From Pseudomonadota bacterium (GTDB taxonomy: Bacteria; Pseudomonadota; Gammaproteobacteria; Steroidobacterales; Steroidobacteraceae), in the NCBI GenBank assembly GCA_023391815.1, contig JAEWAF010000105.1:62001-126000 (forward strand): a DNA stretch of 64,000 nt, given 5' to 3'. The notes under the pieces are model-generated. The model was not told where the DNA came from. It ran no database searches and was given only the letters and a program-made list of their open reading frames with translations. The position numbers and the translations under genes were made by a program. Shown here piece by piece: positions 47,270-58,352 of this stretch (position 1 is the first letter of the stretch; every line of letters starts with the position of its first letter).

Positions 47270-47300
47270 AATAACCCGGCCCCGGCCGGGTTATTCATTT
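47270..47300. terminator. Strong bidirectional terminator between mlaA and the aminotransferase gene
   Basis: AATAACCCGGCC and GGCCGGGTTATT form a perfect 12-bp stem with a CC centre, followed by CATTTT on the plus strand and preceded by ATGA. A-rich and T-rich stem ends suit termination in both directions. It lies in the 54 bp between the converging stops. Confidence 0.85.
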
Positions 47301-48458
47301 TGAGCGGGCCGCGAACCACGGCGTCATGCGAGCGATGGCGTCTTCGACCTCGGCGGTTGAGACGGCGAAGCTGATGCGCATGAAGTGGTGGCCTTCGACG
47401 GGGTCGAAGTCGATGCCGGGAGCAGTGGCGACGCCGGTGTCGCGGAGCAGGGATTGGCAGAAAGAGAGGCTGTCGTCGGTGAGGTGGCCGATGTCGGCGT
47501 AGATATAGAACGCGCCGTCAGGCGGGGCGATGTTGTTCAGGCCGAGCTTGGGCAGCGCTTCCAGCAACAATCGACGATTGCGCGCATACGTCGCGACGTA
47601 GCCCTCGAGCTCGTCGCGACAATCGAGCGCCACCAAAGCCGCATGCTGGCTCAGCGACGGCGCGGTTAGAAACAAATTGCCCATGAACGCGCGAGCGCGA
47701 GGCTGATGCGACATGGGCACGAGCAGCCAGCCGAGGCGCCAGCCCACCATGCTGAAGTATTTGGAGAAGCTGTTGACGACCCGCGCGTCGGGCTCGAACT
47801 CCAGCATGGAGCGCGCCGGGCCGACGTAGCTCAGGCCGTGATAGATCTCATCCGAAATGATGGTGATATTCCGTTCGCGACACACCCGCGCGATCGCTTC
47901 CAGCTCCGAAGGAACGATGATGGTGCCAGTCGGATTCGCGGGGCTCGCGACGATCACTCCCTGCGGCGCCGGATCGAGCGCCGCCAGAGCGGCCGCAGTC
48001 AGCTGGTATCGAGACTCCGGTCCGCAAGGAATTTCCACCGGCGTGAGATGAAGCGCGCGCAGAGTGTTGCGATAGGCCACGTACCCCGGCCGGGCGAGCG
48101 CGATCCGATCGCCGGCGGCGAACGTAGAGCTCAACGCGAGCGTGAGCGCCGGCGAGGCGCCACACATCAGAATGAATTGTTCGGGCTCGACCTTGACGCC
48201 GTAGCTGTCGAGATAATGTTTCGCCAGCCGCGCCTTGAGCGCGTTGCTCTCCCAATACCCACCTGGATCGATATCGAGAACTTCATGCGCCCGCTCGATC
48301 GCCGCGCGAGGCGCGCCGGTGGACGGCTGCCCGAACTCCATGTGAATGACGGAGCGGCCCTGCTCCTGCAACTGATGAGCAAGGCGACTGATGGCGATGG
48401 CGTGGAAAGGATCGACTTGAGAAAGCATGCGAGCACCGGCCTGAGGCAGGGCGGGCAT
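47295..48458 (-). CDS. Class I/II PLP-dependent aminotransferase
   Basis: This 387-residue fold-type I aminotransferase has the substrate/PLP motifs FGQPSTGAP near 42, ASPANPTGTI near 170, SDEIYHGLSY near 202 and the PLP lysine in NSFSKYFSMVGWRLGW near 230. The conserved C-terminal Arg lies in HHFMRISFA. It resembles aspartate/alanine/aromatic aminotransferases, and the exact amino donor is unclear. It begins 25 bp after mlaB on the same strand and may be read with the mla operon. In many Gammaproteobacteria ibaG and murA follow mlaB instead. Confidence 0.9.
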   Translation of the reverse strand: MPALPQAGARMLSQVDPFHAIAISRLAHQLQEQGRSVIHMEFGQPSTGAPRAAIERAHEVLDIDPGGYWESNALKARLAKHYLDSYGVKVEPEQFILMCGASPALTLALSSTFAAGDRIALARPGYVAYRNTLRALHLTPVEIPCGPESRYQLTAAALAALDPAPQGVIVASPANPTGTIIVPSELEAIARVCRERNITIISDEIYHGLSYVGPARSMLEFEPDARVVNSFSKYFSMVGWRLGWLLVPMSHQPRARAFMGNLFLTAPSLSQHAALVALDCRDELEGYVATYARNRRLLLEALPKLGLNNIAPPDGAFYIYADIGHLTDDSLSFCQSLLRDTGVATAPGIDFDPVEGHHFMRISFAVSTAEVEDAIARMTPWFAARSK

Positions 48459-48483
48459 TATGAACCGATCCGGCGTGCCCGAA

Positions 48484-48840
48484 CTATCGGGCGTCGTGCC
48501 TGCCGTTGCAGTTCAGCAGCTTTTCGACTTCGCTGATGCGCGCCAGCGCCGCGATCGGCTCGGGCACGTTCTTGAACTCAATGGTTTGCCGACGCTGTTT
48601 CGCCAGCCGCAGCCATTCGATCAACAGCGCCAGCCCGGCGCTGTCCCCTTCCGGGACGTTCGCCAGATCGATCTCGAGCGCGCTGGCACCCTTGAAGGCC
48701 GCATCGCTGCGCTCGAGCAGCTCGGTCGCGGTATCGGCGTTCAACACGCCGAACACCTTGAAGCGCCCGTCGCCGAGCGCTTCGAGCCTGGCGGGCCCCG
48801 GTGTCGGGGCCGCCAGCTTGACGATCTTCTGGGCGTTCAT
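48484..48840 (-). CDS. mlaB: STAS-domain phospholipid transport protein MlaB
   Basis: MlaB is the cytoplasmic STAS subunit that stabilises and activates the MlaFE ABC transporter. The 118-residue protein has ALEIDLANVPEGDSAGLALLIEWLRLAKQR at ~54-84, including the conserved D-x-A/S-G-L-A-L-L loop, which is the MlaB hallmark. The ATG at 48840 overlaps the mlaC stop by 4 bp. An in-frame extension to 49014 lies inside mlaC and is rejected. Confidence 0.92.
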   Translation of the reverse strand: MNAQKIVKLAAPTPGPARLEALGDGRFKVFGVLNADTATELLERSDAAFKGASALEIDLANVPEGDSAGLALLIEWLRLAKQRRQTIEFKNVPEPIAALARISEVEKLLNCNGRHDAR

Positions 48841-49523
48841 TTCGCAGCCGGGTTCGGCTTCTCGGTCGGCTTCTGAACAGTGCCACTCGCGACCTGCTGT
48901 TCCAGGCGCTGAATCACGGCTTCCAGGCCCTTCTGATCGATCTCCGAGCCGAAGTCGGTGCGGAAGGATTTCACATACGACACGCCCTGGATCTGCACGT
49001 CGTACGCCTTCCAACCCTCCGGGGTCTGACGCAGCGAGTAGTTCACCGGCACGCGGCTGCCGTCGTCACGACGAACTTCGCTGCGCACGGTCGCCACCTT
49101 GTCGTTCGGGTTGCCCTGGAACGGCAGGATTTTCAAACGATCCGGCGTGAACTCCAGCAGCGCCTCGCCGTAGTTCTGCAACAGCGACTGATAGAACGCC
49201 TCGATGAAACGCTTGCGCTGTTCCGGCGTCGCCGTGCGCCAGTGCTTGGCCAGCACCAGCTGCGCGGAATAAGCCGTATCGAAGTAAGGCAGCATGTTCT
49301 TGTCGACCAGCTCCCGCACCTTGCTCTTATCCTTGGAATACTCGGCGCGATGGGCATCGAGATCCTTCAAGGTGTCGTTCGCGACCTTGGTGACCAGCTC
49401 CTGCGGACCGAGCTTGGATGCGTCCTGCGCCTGCGCGGCGCCCGCGAGCAAGCCGAACGCGGCGACCAGCGCCAGACCGATTGAGAGAATGTTTCTACGA
49501 CTGCGATTCACGAAGAGACTCAT
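48837..49523 (-). CDS. mlaC: Periplasmic phospholipid-binding protein MlaC
   Basis: MlaC ferries phospholipid between MlaA at the outer membrane and MlaD at the inner membrane. This 228-residue protein has a signal peptide (to ~GAAQAQD, residue 34) and the MlaC/Ttg2D domain: AKHWRTATPEQRKRFIEAFYQSLLQNYG near 92, SEVRRDDGSRVPVNYSLRQTPEGWKAYDV near 145 and GVSYVKSFRTDFGSEI near 180. The tail is Lys/Pro-rich. It overlaps both mlaD and mlaB by 4 bp. Confidence 0.95.
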   Translation of the reverse strand: MSLFVNRSRRNILSIGLALVAAFGLLAGAAQAQDASKLGPQELVTKVANDTLKDLDAHRAEYSKDKSKVRELVDKNMLPYFDTAYSAQLVLAKHWRTATPEQRKRFIEAFYQSLLQNYGEALLEFTPDRLKILPFQGNPNDKVATVRSEVRRDDGSRVPVNYSLRQTPEGWKAYDVQIQGVSYVKSFRTDFGSEIDQKGLEAVIQRLEQQVASGTVQKPTEKPNPAAK

Positions 49524-50038
49524 TGCTTCGCTTCCTCCGGCTTGTTCTGTCCGCCCGAGCTCGAGGATTGATCGTCCTTCTTGCTCATGAAGCTGGCGAC
49601 CAGCTGATTGATCAAGTTCTCCAGCACCAGCGCATCCTGCACCAGCTCGATGCGGTCGCCGGACTTCAGAAATTCGTCCGAGCCGCCGGCGGTGATGCCG
49701 ATGTACTGCCCGCCGAGCAGCCCCGAAGTCATGATGGCCGCGTCGCTGTCGGTCGGAATGCGGTTGTAAGTGGAGGCAATCCGCATTTTCACAACGGCTT
49801 TGTAAACATTCTGGTCGAAGCTGATTGAATCGACCCGGCCCACCGTGACGCCGGCCATCGAGACCGCGGCGCCGGGTTTCAGGCTACCGATGTTCTCGAA
49901 CTGCGCGGTCACTTCATAACTCCCGCCGTCGACCGAGAGTTCACGGTTGGTGATCTGAGTCACCATGAAGAACAGGGCCGCGAAGCCCAGCAGCACGAAC
50001 AGTCCGGTCGAAATTTCCACAGTGCGTGTCGCACGCAT
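49520..50038 (-). CDS. mlaD: MCE-domain phospholipid transport protein MlaD
   Basis: MlaD is anchored in the inner membrane and forms a hexameric ring on MlaFE that receives lipids. This 172-residue protein has one N-terminal transmembrane helix (~8-28, TGLFVLLGFAALFFMVTQI). A single MCE domain (~38-125) follows, with YEVTAQFENIGSLKPGAAVSMAGVTVGRV and LLGGQYIGI. A Ser/Gln/Lys-rich tail completes it. The start MRATRTVEISTG at 50038 matches MlaD proteins; a longer in-frame extension reaches into mlaE and is rejected. Confidence 0.95.
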   Translation of the reverse strand: MRATRTVEISTGLFVLLGFAALFFMVTQITNRELSVDGGSYEVTAQFENIGSLKPGAAVSMAGVTVGRVDSISFDQNVYKAVVKMRIASTYNRIPTDSDAAIMTSGLLGGQYIGITAGGSDEFLKSGDRIELVQDALVLENLINQLVASFMSKKDDQSSSSGGQNKPEEAKQ

Positions 50039-50052
50039 AATCGCTCCGCAAA

Positions 50053-50820
50053 TCACAGCATCAGGGCTGTGAGCATGTAATCCAGCATCAGGGTCAACAC
50101 CGCGGAGATCACCACGGTGCGAGTGGTTGCACGGCCGACGCCCTCGGCCGTCGGAGTAGCGGTGTAACCTTCGTACACCGCGATCAGGCTGCAAGCGAAA
50201 CCGAAGACGCAGCCCTTCAGCAGGCCTTCGCCAATGTCGTCTTGACCGACGCTCGAGCGCATCTGCGACCAGAAGGACGCCGAATCCACGCCGAACAACT
50301 GCACGCCGACCACCTGCACGCCGAAAATACCGATCGCGATGAAGATCAAAGTCAGCAACGGCATCGCGATCAGACCGCCGAGGAACCGAGGTGCGACCAC
50401 GCGACGGATCGGATCGACCGCCATCATTTCCATCGCCGTGAGCTGATCGGTCGCGCGCATCAGACCGAGCTCAGAAGCGAGCGCGGTGCCGGCGCGGCCG
50501 GCGAACAGCAACGCGGTCACGACCGGGCCCAGCTCTCTGATCAACGCCAGCGCGGCGGCCGTGCCCAGCGCGTCTTCCGAGCCGAAGCGCAACAACAAGT
50601 CATAACCCTGCAGACCGAGCACGGCGCCCACGAACAGTCCGCAAGTCATGATGATGACCAGCGACAGCGCGCCGGCATTGTGGATCTGCTCGACGATCAG
50701 CGACGGTCGTAACAACGCGCGCGGCACCTGCGCGAGCACGCGACCAAGAAACAATGTGACGCCGCCGACGGTCGCAGCGAAGTCGCCCGCGTTGTCCGTC
50801 AGCTCTCGCAGTAATTTCAT
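50053..50820 (-). CDS. mlaE: Phospholipid ABC transporter permease MlaE
   Basis: This 255-residue permease has about five hydrophobic segments. MlaE family motifs include QIHNAGALSLVIIMTCGLFVGAVLGLQG near 45, the ELGPVVTALLFAGRAGTALASELG stretch near 95 and AMEMMAVDPIRRVVAPRF near 128. With MlaF, MlaD and MlaB it forms the inner-membrane complex for retrograde lipid transport. The ATG at 50820 overlaps mlaF by 4 bp. Confidence 0.95.
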   Translation of the reverse strand: MKLLRELTDNAGDFAATVGGVTLFLGRVLAQVPRALLRPSLIVEQIHNAGALSLVIIMTCGLFVGAVLGLQGYDLLLRFGSEDALGTAAALALIRELGPVVTALLFAGRAGTALASELGLMRATDQLTAMEMMAVDPIRRVVAPRFLGGLIAMPLLTLIFIAIGIFGVQVVGVQLFGVDSASFWSQMRSSVGQDDIGEGLLKGCVFGFACSLIAVYEGYTATPTAEGVGRATTRTVVISAVLTLMLDYMLTALML

Positions 50821-51668
50821 GCTTCAGACCCCAGCAGCTGCTCGTAGTAGTCAGCCGCCGGATAATGAAATGGCACCGGACCGTCGGGCAGTCCGTTGAC
50901 GAACTGGTTGACGATGTCGGATTGATGACCTTTCAGATTCTTCAGCTCGCCCGAGGCCGCGACCTTGCCGCCAGCGATGATGTAACTGGTATCGGACAGC
51001 TCGGAGAGCTCTTTCACGTCGTGCGACACGACGATGCTGGTGATGCCCAGCGCATTGTTCATATGACGCACCAGTCGCACGATCATGCCCATGGAAATCG
51101 GATCCAGACCGGTGAACGGCTCGTCATAGATCAGCACTTCGGGATCGGTCGCCATGGTGCGCGCGAGCGCCACGCGACGATTCATGCCGCCCGACAACTC
51201 CGCCGGCATCAACTGCGCCGCACCTCGCAGGCCGACCGCCTGCAACTTGGTGAGCACGATGTTACGAATCAAAGACTCGGGAAGATCGGTGTGCTCGCGT
51301 AACGGGAACGCGACGTTCTCGAACACGCTCATGTCGGTCAGCAGCGCGCCGTTCTGAAACAGCATGCCGATGCGCCGGCGCAGCGCGTACAGCTCACGGG
51401 TTTTGAGCGCCGACACGTCGATGCCGTCGAACAGGACCTGCCCGCTCGTCGGCTTGATCTGGCCGGTGATCAAACGCAGCAGCGTGGTTTTGCCGGTGCC
51501 GCTCGGTCCCATGAGCGCGGTGATCCGGCCGCGCGGAATCGACAGATTCAGGCCGGAAAAGATGCTCCGACCGCCCACCGAATAGTGCAGATCTCGAATC
51601 TCGATGAGCGATCCGGAAGCAGCAGAGCGTTGGGCGGAAGACACATCGGTGCTAACAGCAGAGACCAT
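50817..51668 (-). CDS. mlaF: Phospholipid ABC transporter ATP-binding protein MlaF
   Basis: The 283-residue ATPase drives MlaE. Walker A GPSGTGKTT is near 53, the Q-loop is in GMLFQNGALLTD, signature LSGGMNRRVALAR is near 157, Walker B VLIYDEPFTGLDP near 177 and the switch His in VVSHDVKE. The C-terminal segment (~250-283) is the extension that in MlaF contacts the partner subunit. It is the first gene of mlaFEDCB. The N-terminal ~20 residues are Ser/Ala-rich, so the start could lie a little further in. fba ends 56 bp upstream. Confidence 0.95.
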   Translation of the reverse strand: MVSAVSTDVSSAQRSAASGSLIEIRDLHYSVGGRSIFSGLNLSIPRGRITALMGPSGTGKTTLLRLITGQIKPTSGQVLFDGIDVSALKTRELYALRRRIGMLFQNGALLTDMSVFENVAFPLREHTDLPESLIRNIVLTKLQAVGLRGAAQLMPAELSGGMNRRVALARTMATDPEVLIYDEPFTGLDPISMGMIVRLVRHMNNALGITSIVVSHDVKELSELSDTSYIIAGGKVAASGELKNLKGHQSDIVNQFVNGLPDGPVPFHYPAADYYEQLLGSEA

Positions 51669-51724
51669 TCACGACCCCGATACGAACACACGATGTATTG
51701 TCTCCGCCCATTCTTACGCCCGGC

Positions 51725-52744
51725 TTAAGCAGCCTGCTCCGAAGCGGCGGTGTAACTGCCATTGCGCGCGTCGCCGTTCAACTTGGCGCGGCGAGCGAAA
51801 GCCTTCTGGCCGGCAGCGAACTGTTCGGCCTTGCCGCCCCATGCCTTCAGGGCTTCGTCCTGCAGAGCGCGGCCATAAGAGAAGGTGAGCTCCCAAGGCA
51901 GAGGCCCGAGCTTGTTCATCAGGCTCAGGTGCTCGGTGGCTTCAGCGGCACTCTGGCCGCCGGAGAGGAATGCGATGCCGGGCACGGCGCTCGGGACGAA
52001 ACGCTTCAGCGTGCGCACGGTCGCTTCGGCAACCTGCTGACGGCCAGCGCGCGCGGTGTTCTTCTTGCCCGAGATGACCATGTTGGGCTTCAGGATCATG
52101 CCTTCGAGATGAATGCGGTGTGAATCCAGCGCCTCGAACACCGACTTGAGCACGGCGCTCGTGACTTCCTCGCAACGCTCGATGGAATGATCGCCGTCCA
52201 TCAGCACTTCCGGCTCGATGATCGGGACGATGTTCGCTTCCTGGCAGAGCGCGCCGTAACGGGCCAGCGCATGCGCGTTCGCCTCGATGGCGAACCGGGT
52301 CGGGATGTCCTTGCCGATATCGATCACGGCACGCCACTTGGCGAAGCGGGCACCCAGCTTGTGATACTCGGCCAGACGCTCGCGCAGGCCGTCCAGACCT
52401 TCGGTGATCGTTTCATTCGGGAAACCGGCCAGCGGCTTCGCGCCGGAATCCACCTTGATGCCCGGGACGATGCCGAGCTTGGTCAGGTACTGCGGGAACG
52501 GCGTGCCGTCCTTGGTCTTCTGGCGAATGGTCTCGTCATAAAGAATGACGCCGCTGATGTACTTCGCCGCGTCGGGCGTGGTGAACAACAGCTCGCGATA
52601 GGTACGACGCGCTTCCTCGGTCGACTCGAGCTGGATGGTGTCAAAGCGCTTCTTGATCGTGCCGCTGGATTCGTCGGCTGCCAGGATGCCTTTGCCTTTT
52701 GCAACCATCGCGCGCGCGATCGATTCGAGTTCAGAGCGATTCAT
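51725..52744 (-). CDS. fbaB: Class I fructose-bisphosphate aldolase
   Basis: This 339-residue aldolase is of the metal-independent class I, eukaryote-like type. The Schiff-base lysine is in LEGMILKPNMV near 222; other landmarks are GKGILAADESSGTIKKRF near 17, ILYDETIRQ near 67 and AFLSGGQSAAEAT near 259. It cleaves fructose 1,6-bisphosphate in glycolysis or forms it in gluconeogenesis. The ATG at 52744 has GGAGGA just upstream. It is divergent from the SUF operon and upstream of mlaF on the same strand. The symbol is indicative only, because class I aldolases of this type are named inconsistently. Confidence 0.93.
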   Translation of the reverse strand: MNRSELESIARAMVAKGKGILAADESSGTIKKRFDTIQLESTEEARRTYRELLFTTPDAAKYISGVILYDETIRQKTKDGTPFPQYLTKLGIVPGIKVDSGAKPLAGFPNETITEGLDGLRERLAEYHKLGARFAKWRAVIDIGKDIPTRFAIEANAHALARYGALCQEANIVPIIEPEVLMDGDHSIERCEEVTSAVLKSVFEALDSHRIHLEGMILKPNMVISGKKNTARAGRQQVAEATVRTLKRFVPSAVPGIAFLSGGQSAAEATEHLSLMNKLGPLPWELTFSYGRALQDEALKAWGGKAEQFAAGQKAFARRAKLNGDARNGSYTAASEQAA

Positions 52745-53049
52745 ACGTTCCTCCGCCTGCTTAGGATGAGCTTGCGCGCGGGCCTTACGCTCCCAACAGC
52801 GTCGGCCAGATTGGCAAGCCTCAAGTTATGGGGGGCGTAGGATAGCAAATCGCCTTCAGCTCCGGCCGATACACTTGTTGTAGCAGAACGACAGCGTTGG
52901 ACTATTCGACGGCGAGTCGGTTTCTCGCCGGCAGAATCGGCGCAATCCCAGCCCAAGCCGGTGTCGGGGTGGTCAGACGGTTGTATTGGGACTAGAATGG
53001 TCCCATATCCTCCTTCCCTGGTTCCGACCTCCTCCATGAGATCAGGCTC
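52745..53049. other. Divergent intergenic region fba / suf
   Basis: These 305 bp hold no gene. They contain the fba ribosome site, a small hairpin (CGGCGAG/CTCGCCG near 52911-52932), the predicted suf promoter and the IscR-type palindrome described separately. Confidence 0.6.
52970..53008 (+). promoter_or_regulatory. suf operon promoter with overlapping IscR-type operator
   Basis: TGGTCA (52970-52975) and TAGAAT (52993-52998) make a -35/-10 pair with 17-bp spacing, 52 bp before the regulator ATG. The -10 box lies in the centre of a dyad TGGGAC-N7-GTCCCA (52987-53005) flanked by TAT on both sides. Its GACT-N5-GGTC spacing is that of the IscR type 1 box (GACT-N6-AGTC frame). The adjacent Rrf2 regulator would block RNA polymerase when bound. 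Site and spacing are seen; regulation is inferred. Confidence 0.65.
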
Positions 53050-53508
53050 ATGCTTCGCATCAGCAAGCTGACCGACTACGGCACGGTGATTCTCGCCCGC
53101 CTCGCCGGGCAACCGGACCGCCTGTGGACGGCCACCGAAGTGGCCGAGGCCACGCATATCGGCTTGCCGACCGTCAGCAAACTGCTGAAAAAATTGCAAC
53201 GTAGCGGCCTGGTCATCTCGACTCGCGGCAGCCATGGCGGCTACCAGCTGGCGCAACCGCCGGGTGAGATCACCGCCGCCCGCATTTTGGATGCGCTCGA
53301 AGGGCCCTTCGCCATCACCGAGTGCAGCGGCTCGCACAGCACCTGTGGCATCGAGTCGAAATGCGCCGTCGGCCATACCTGGCAGAAGGTCAATGCGGCG
53401 ATTCGTCGCGCGCTCACCGACATTTCGCTCGCTGAGCTCGCCGGCGCGCCGCGCGGTGTGACGACCACGACCGTGCCGCTCACCCGGCTGCGCGCCTCGC
53501 ACGAATAA
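53050..53508 (+). CDS. sufR: Rrf2/IscR-family regulator of the SUF operon
   Basis: This 152-residue winged-helix repressor has the IscR-like start MLRISKLTDYGTVILARLA, recognition helix region HIGLPTVSKLLKKLQRSGL near 36 and RGSHGGYQLAQ wing near 59. Three cysteines C92, C99 and C105 (spacing C-x6-C-x5-C) should bind a [2Fe-2S] cluster, at positions like those of IscR. It should sense Fe-S status and repress its own operon through the palindrome 45 bp upstream. It is the first gene of the suf operon, with 20 bp before sufB. The symbol follows use for suf-linked Rrf2 proteins. Confidence 0.92.
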   Translation: MLRISKLTDYGTVILARLAGQPDRLWTATEVAEATHIGLPTVSKLLKKLQRSGLVISTRGSHGGYQLAQPPGEITAARILDALEGPFAITECSGSHSTCGIESKCAVGHTWQKVNAAIRRALTDISLAELAGAPRGVTTTTVPLTRLRASHE

Positions 53509-53528
53509 TTTTTGGGTTGAAGTTAGCA

Positions 53529-54980
<1,452 letters not shown>

Positions 54981-55026
54981 ACCGCCGACCACAGCCACCG
55001 CCAACCCCTAACTGCATTTCTTCATC

Positions 55027-55775
<749 letters not shown>

Positions 55776-55779
<4 letters not shown>

Positions 55780-57098
55780 GCGCGGTGAACGCAAAAGCCA
55801 CTGCGTCGCCGGTCGAGCGGTACAAGGCCGCGTTCGATGTGCGATGGCAGGGCAATGACGAGCTGACGGCGCTGCGTCGAGCCGCGCTCGATCAGTTCTT
55901 GTCGACCGGCTTTCCTACGCAACGCGACGAGGCTTGGAAGTACACCAACCTGCGTCGTCTCGAAACGCGTTCGTTCGAGCCGGCCGATGCTTCGGCGTTG
56001 GACGCTCATCAGCCCGAATGGCTAACAACGTCGGGCACGCGCATCGTGCTGGTCAACGGTCATTGGCTGCCTGCTCTTTCCTCGCAGACGGCCCAGCCGC
56101 CGGGCGTGACCGTGCTTACGCTCAAGCAATGGTTCCAGCGTGAGCCTGCCGCCGTCGCCGCCTATCTGAAGGAACACGACCAGCTCTCTGGCAATGCGCT
56201 GGAGCAGCTGAATCTGGCGTTCTTCGAAGACGGCGTCGTGGTGAACCTTGCAGACAATGCGATCCTCGACGAGCCGATCTACATCGTGCATCAGTCGACC
56301 ACCGCAGCGGCGGGGCGAATGAGCCATCCCCGCATCGTGGTTCGCGCAGGTCGCAACAGCCGCGCGACGATCGTCGAGCATTATCTCGGTGCGAACGAGG
56401 CCGAGTACTTCACGAACGCCGTGATTCGCTTCGAGGTAGCCAGCGGTGGCGCGGTCGCGCACTTCCGCGTGCAGCAGGAAGCGCCTCGTGCCTTCCATAT
56501 CGGCCATATTCAAACGAAGCTCGCGAAGGACGCGCGCTATTCCATTCATGACATCCAGCTCGGCGCGAGCCTGGGTCGGACGGGTATCACCGCATCGCTC
56601 GAAGGCAGCGGCGCTCACGCAGCGTTGTTTGGTTTGTTCGCGCCGATGGGCAATCAGCATCTCGATGCGCACACGCGCCTGGACCACATTGCTCCAAGCA
56701 CGACGAGCGAAGAAGACTATCGCGGCATTGCCGGCGGACGCGGACGTGGCGTCTTCAATGGCAAGGTCATCGTGCGCCCGGACGCGCAGAAAATCGATGC
56801 GCGCCAGTCGAGCCGCAACCTGCTGCTGTCCGCGACAGCCGAAATCGATACCAAGCCCGAGCTGGAAATCTACGCCAACGATGTGAAATGCAGTCACGGC
56901 GCGACGACCGGCCAGCTCGATGCAACCGCCCTCTTCTACCTGCGCTCGCGTGGCCTGTCGGAATCCGACGCGCGTGCCGCGCTGATCCGGGCATTCGCCG
57001 AATCCATTCTCTCGACCATCGATCTTGCTCCGGTGCGCTCGGCGCTCGAGAAGCAGATCGATGAGCGGTTCAAGCTAGCGAACGAGGCCAAGGCATGA
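55776..57098 (+). CDS. sufD: Fe-S cluster assembly protein SufD
   Basis: SufD is the partner of SufB in the SufBC2D scaffold. The 440-residue protein has the N-terminal helical segment with TQRDEAWKYTNLRRLETRSF near 49, a beta-helix core, HLDAHTRLDHIAPSTTSEEDYRGI near 294 and the C-terminal DVKCSHGATTGQLDATALFYLRSRGLSE near 365, in which the His is a proposed cluster-binding residue. It starts with GTG overlapping sufC and ends overlapping sufS, both by 4 bp. Confidence 0.96.
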
Positions 57099-58348
57099 AC
57101 GCAGCCGTCACTGCCACCCGGGGCGCGACTGCGCTCGATGTCGCCGCCATCCGGCGCGACTTTCCCATCCTGCACCAGTCGGTGAATGGCAAACCGCTGG
57201 TCTACCTGGACAACGCGGCGTCGAGTCAGCGACCGAAGTCGGTCATCGACGCGATCTCTCGTTACTACGAGCACGATCACGCCAACGTCCATCGTGGCGT
57301 GCACACGCTGAGCCAGCGCGCGACCGACGCTTACGAAGGCGCGCGTGAGACCATTCGTCGCTTCATCAACGCTCGCGACACGAAGGAGATCGTGTACGTC
57401 CGCGGCACCACCGAAGCGGTGAACCTGGTCGCTCAAAGCTTCTTGCGGCCCGGCTTCCAGCCCGGCGACGAGATCCTGATCAGCGCCCTGGAACATCACG
57501 CCAACATCGTGCCGTGGCAGATGCTGCGTGAGCAGGTCGGCGCCGTACTGAAGGTCATCCCGATCGACGAGCGAGGCGTCGTCGACTTCGACGAATTCGA
57601 AAAACTGATCGGCCCTCGCACACGCTTGCTGGCGCTGGCGCATGTTTCCAATGCGCTCGGCACGATCGTGCCGGTCGAGAAGTTCATCAAGGTCGCCAAA
57701 CAGCATGGCGTGCCGGTGCTCCTCGATGGCGCGCAAGCCATTCCGCACACGGCGGTCGATGTTCAGGCGCTGGGCTGCGACTTCTATTGCTTCTCCAGTC
57801 ACAAGATGCTCGGCCCGACCGGCATGGGCGTGCTGTACGGTAAACGCGAGCTGCTGGAAAAGATGCCGCCGTGGCAAGGCGGCGGCGACATGATCCTCTC
57901 GGTGTCGTTCGAGAAGACCACGTTCAACCAGCTGCCGTGGAAGTTCGAAGCCGGCACGCCGCACATCGCCGGCGCGATCGGACTCGCGACCGCCATCGAC
58001 TATCTGGAAAAGATCGGCATGGACCGCATCGCCGCCTACGAGCACGAGCTGCTCGAATACGCGACCGAACGTTTGAGCCGGTTGCCGGGCCTGCACATCG
58101 TCGGCACCGCGCCGGAAAAAGCCGCCGTCGTATCGTTCACGCTCGACGGCATTCATCCGCACGACATCGGCACGATCCTCGACACCGAGGGTGTCGCGAT
58201 CCGTACCGGCCATCACTGCGCCATGCCGGTGATGGACTTCTTCAAGATCCCGGCGACGGCGCGCGCTTCGATGTCGTTCTACAATACGCGCGAGGAAATC
58301 GATCGGCTGGTCGCCGCGCTCGAACATACTCGCAAGGTGTTGGGTTGA
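57095..58348 (+). CDS. sufS: Cysteine desulfurase SufS
   Basis: This 417-residue PLP enzyme takes sulphur from cysteine as an enzyme persulfide for Fe-S assembly. The group II desulfurase pattern is clear: YLDNAASSQRPKSVIDA near 35, ALEHHANIVPWQ near 130, the PLP lysine in FSSHKMLGPTGMGVLYG near 232 and the catalytic Cys in RTGHHCAMPVM near 373. It acts with the SufU protein encoded 4 bp downstream. It overlaps sufD by 4 bp. Confidence 0.97.
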   Translation: MNAAVTATRGATALDVAAIRRDFPILHQSVNGKPLVYLDNAASSQRPKSVIDAISRYYEHDHANVHRGVHTLSQRATDAYEGARETIRRFINARDTKEIVYVRGTTEAVNLVAQSFLRPGFQPGDEILISALEHHANIVPWQMLREQVGAVLKVIPIDERGVVDFDEFEKLIGPRTRLLALAHVSNALGTIVPVEKFIKVAKQHGVPVLLDGAQAIPHTAVDVQALGCDFYCFSSHKMLGPTGMGVLYGKRELLEKMPPWQGGGDMILSVSFEKTTFNQLPWKFEAGTPHIAGAIGLATAIDYLEKIGMDRIAAYEHELLEYATERLSRLPGLHIVGTAPEKAAVVSFTLDGIHPHDIGTILDTEGVAIRTGHHCAMPVMDFFKIPATARASMSFYNTREEIDRLVAALEHTRKVLG

Positions 58349-58352
58349 CGAG

